Source: Candidatus Hydrogenedentota bacterium (GTDB lineage: Bacteria; Hydrogenedentota; Hydrogenedentia; Hydrogenedentales; SLHB01). From it: a stretch of 5,506 nt of DNA. Below, piece by piece: positions 4,873 to 5,506 of the stretch (within the stretch, counting starts at the first letter, position 1; every line of letters starts with the position of its first letter). The position numbers were made by a program, and so were the translations under genes. Below the pieces are notes generated by a model, which was given only the letters and a program-made list of their open reading frames with translations, was not told where the DNA came from and made no database searches. Location: positions 1 through 5,506 of the forward strand of contig DUZM01000205.1 of assembly GCA_013349485.1 (NCBI GenBank), written 5' to 3'.

Positions 4873-5506
4873 ATGATCGAATCAAGCACAGAATATGTTC
4901 CCCACGGCTATTTCCCTTTCGGGTTCCCGATTTCGCGAGCGGCCCGGGACGTGTACGGTGCGTCGGCGCCGCGTGCCGGGGGGATTCTGGCAGACCATAT
5001 TGGCGCCGTTCGTGGGTGGGCGGCGCGGATAGACGCCCGAGGGGCGCGTGGGCCCATCGATGCGGGGCAGCTCATTGCCATGGGGTTGTTGGCGGAAGTC
5101 CTTCGCTTTGTTGTGGACAAGTACTGCGAGACCTATCCGGGCGTGACGGCGCGCGGGTTGGATTGGGTCCGTGGGCAAACGGACAAGCCAACCGTCGAAG
5201 GGCCGCCGAAGGCATTCGTTCACTTGTTCCCGCCAAATGTGGTGTATGACGGAGGCCAAGACGAAGCGGCGTATCTTGCGAAAGATACCGTCGGACGTCC
5301 GAATCGGGACATTGTCACTGAGGAGTTACTCTTGCTTCGGGTGGCCGTGGACAACCCGGCGCTCGATCCATTCCAGCATCTGTTCGACGACACCGAGCTG
5401 CGCGGGCTGACGCCCTATCTCATTCTCACTGAGGAACTCGAACGGTTCCTTGAAGGACAGCCGGCCTTCCCGCCGTTGTCAAAGAAGCTGTCCGACCTGC
5501 TTCGGG
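4873..5506 (+). CDS. Unidentified protein, N-terminal 211 residues (runs off the right edge); possibly the start of a large alpha-amylase-family protein
   Basis: The frame is open from ATG 4873 to the window end with no stop. The first upstream in-frame stop is TAG 4822-4824, with no other start codon between, so the start is well constrained. The Shine-Dalgarno is weak (GGGAAG at 4857-4862, about 10 nt upstream). The product is soluble-looking, with no signal peptide or membrane helix. It begins with an aromatic-rich stretch (GYFPFGFPIS, 12-21), then a helical region with GQLIAMGLLAEVLRFVVDKY (65-84), and KAFVHLFPPNVVYDGG (113-128). The most family-like part is NRDIVTEELLLLRVAVDNPA (144-163) followed by LFDDTELRGLTPY (170-182). 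From memory, similar NPA...LFDD text occurs near the N-terminus of some very large proteins annotated as alpha-amylase family. This is a weak match and no catalytic motif is present in the visible part, so the function should be treated as unknown. Confidence 0.65.
   Translation, partial: MIESSTEYVPHGYFPFGFPISRAARDVYGASAPRAGGILADHIGAVRGWAARIDARGARGPIDAGQLIAMGLLAEVLRFVVDKYCETYPGVTARGLDWVRGQTDKPTVEGPPKAFVHLFPPNVVYDGGQDEAAYLAKDTVGRPNRDIVTEELLLLRVAVDNPALDPFQHLFDDTELRGLTPYLILTEELERFLEGQPAFPPLSKKLSDLLR

Overview
This is a GC-rich, ordinary-looking bacterial chromosomal window with six protein genes, two of them cut by the window edges. The gene set is a creatininase-family amidohydrolase, a non-haem URO-D family protein, a methyltransferase with TPR-like repeats, a PAS-GGDEF diguanylate cyclase and a short CinA-N protein. 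It would fit an uncultured Planctomycetota, Hydrogenedentota or Lentisphaerae-type genome. That placement is an inference from family content and base composition; there is no rRNA or marker gene to confirm it. TGA, TAA and TAG are all used as ordinary stops. I see no transposase, integrase, tRNA, rRNA or CRISPR array.

Layout. Positions 427 to 1 (minus) carry the N-terminal 142 codons of a creatininase-family protein. It is divergent from a URO-D family gene (677-1681, plus), and the 249-bp gap between them holds a cluster of perfect inverted repeats. Next, on the plus strand, a well-formed sigma-70-like promoter (1736-1764) sits directly behind three TTGCC motifs spaced exactly 11 bp apart. 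It drives a class I methyltransferase with C-terminal TPR-like repeats (1818-2744), followed 65 bp later by a PAS-GGDEF diguanylate cyclase (2810-3739) with its own strong Shine-Dalgarno. The stop codon of the cyclase lies inside the first unit of a 21/22-bp tandem repeat (3732-3848), which fills most of the gap to a convergent CinA-N (COG1058) gene (4680-3895, minus). That gene has a good promoter at 4751-4779. It diverges from an incomplete plus-strand gene (4873 to the window end) with an extended -10 promoter.

How the genes relate. Only the methyltransferase and cyclase look like one transcription unit. The others appear to be single genes in a mixed neighbourhood, and no shared pathway can be read from the sequence. 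The cyclase would make c-di-GMP in response to a signal sensed by a Cys-containing PAS domain, with product feedback through an intact RxxD I-site. I find no convincing undescribed multi-gene system. The most interesting signals are non-coding: the 11-bp-phased array upstream of the methyltransferase promoter, the in-frame stop or leader-peptide arrangement at its 5' end, the tandem repeat that swallows the cyclase stop codon, and the palindrome cluster between the first two genes.
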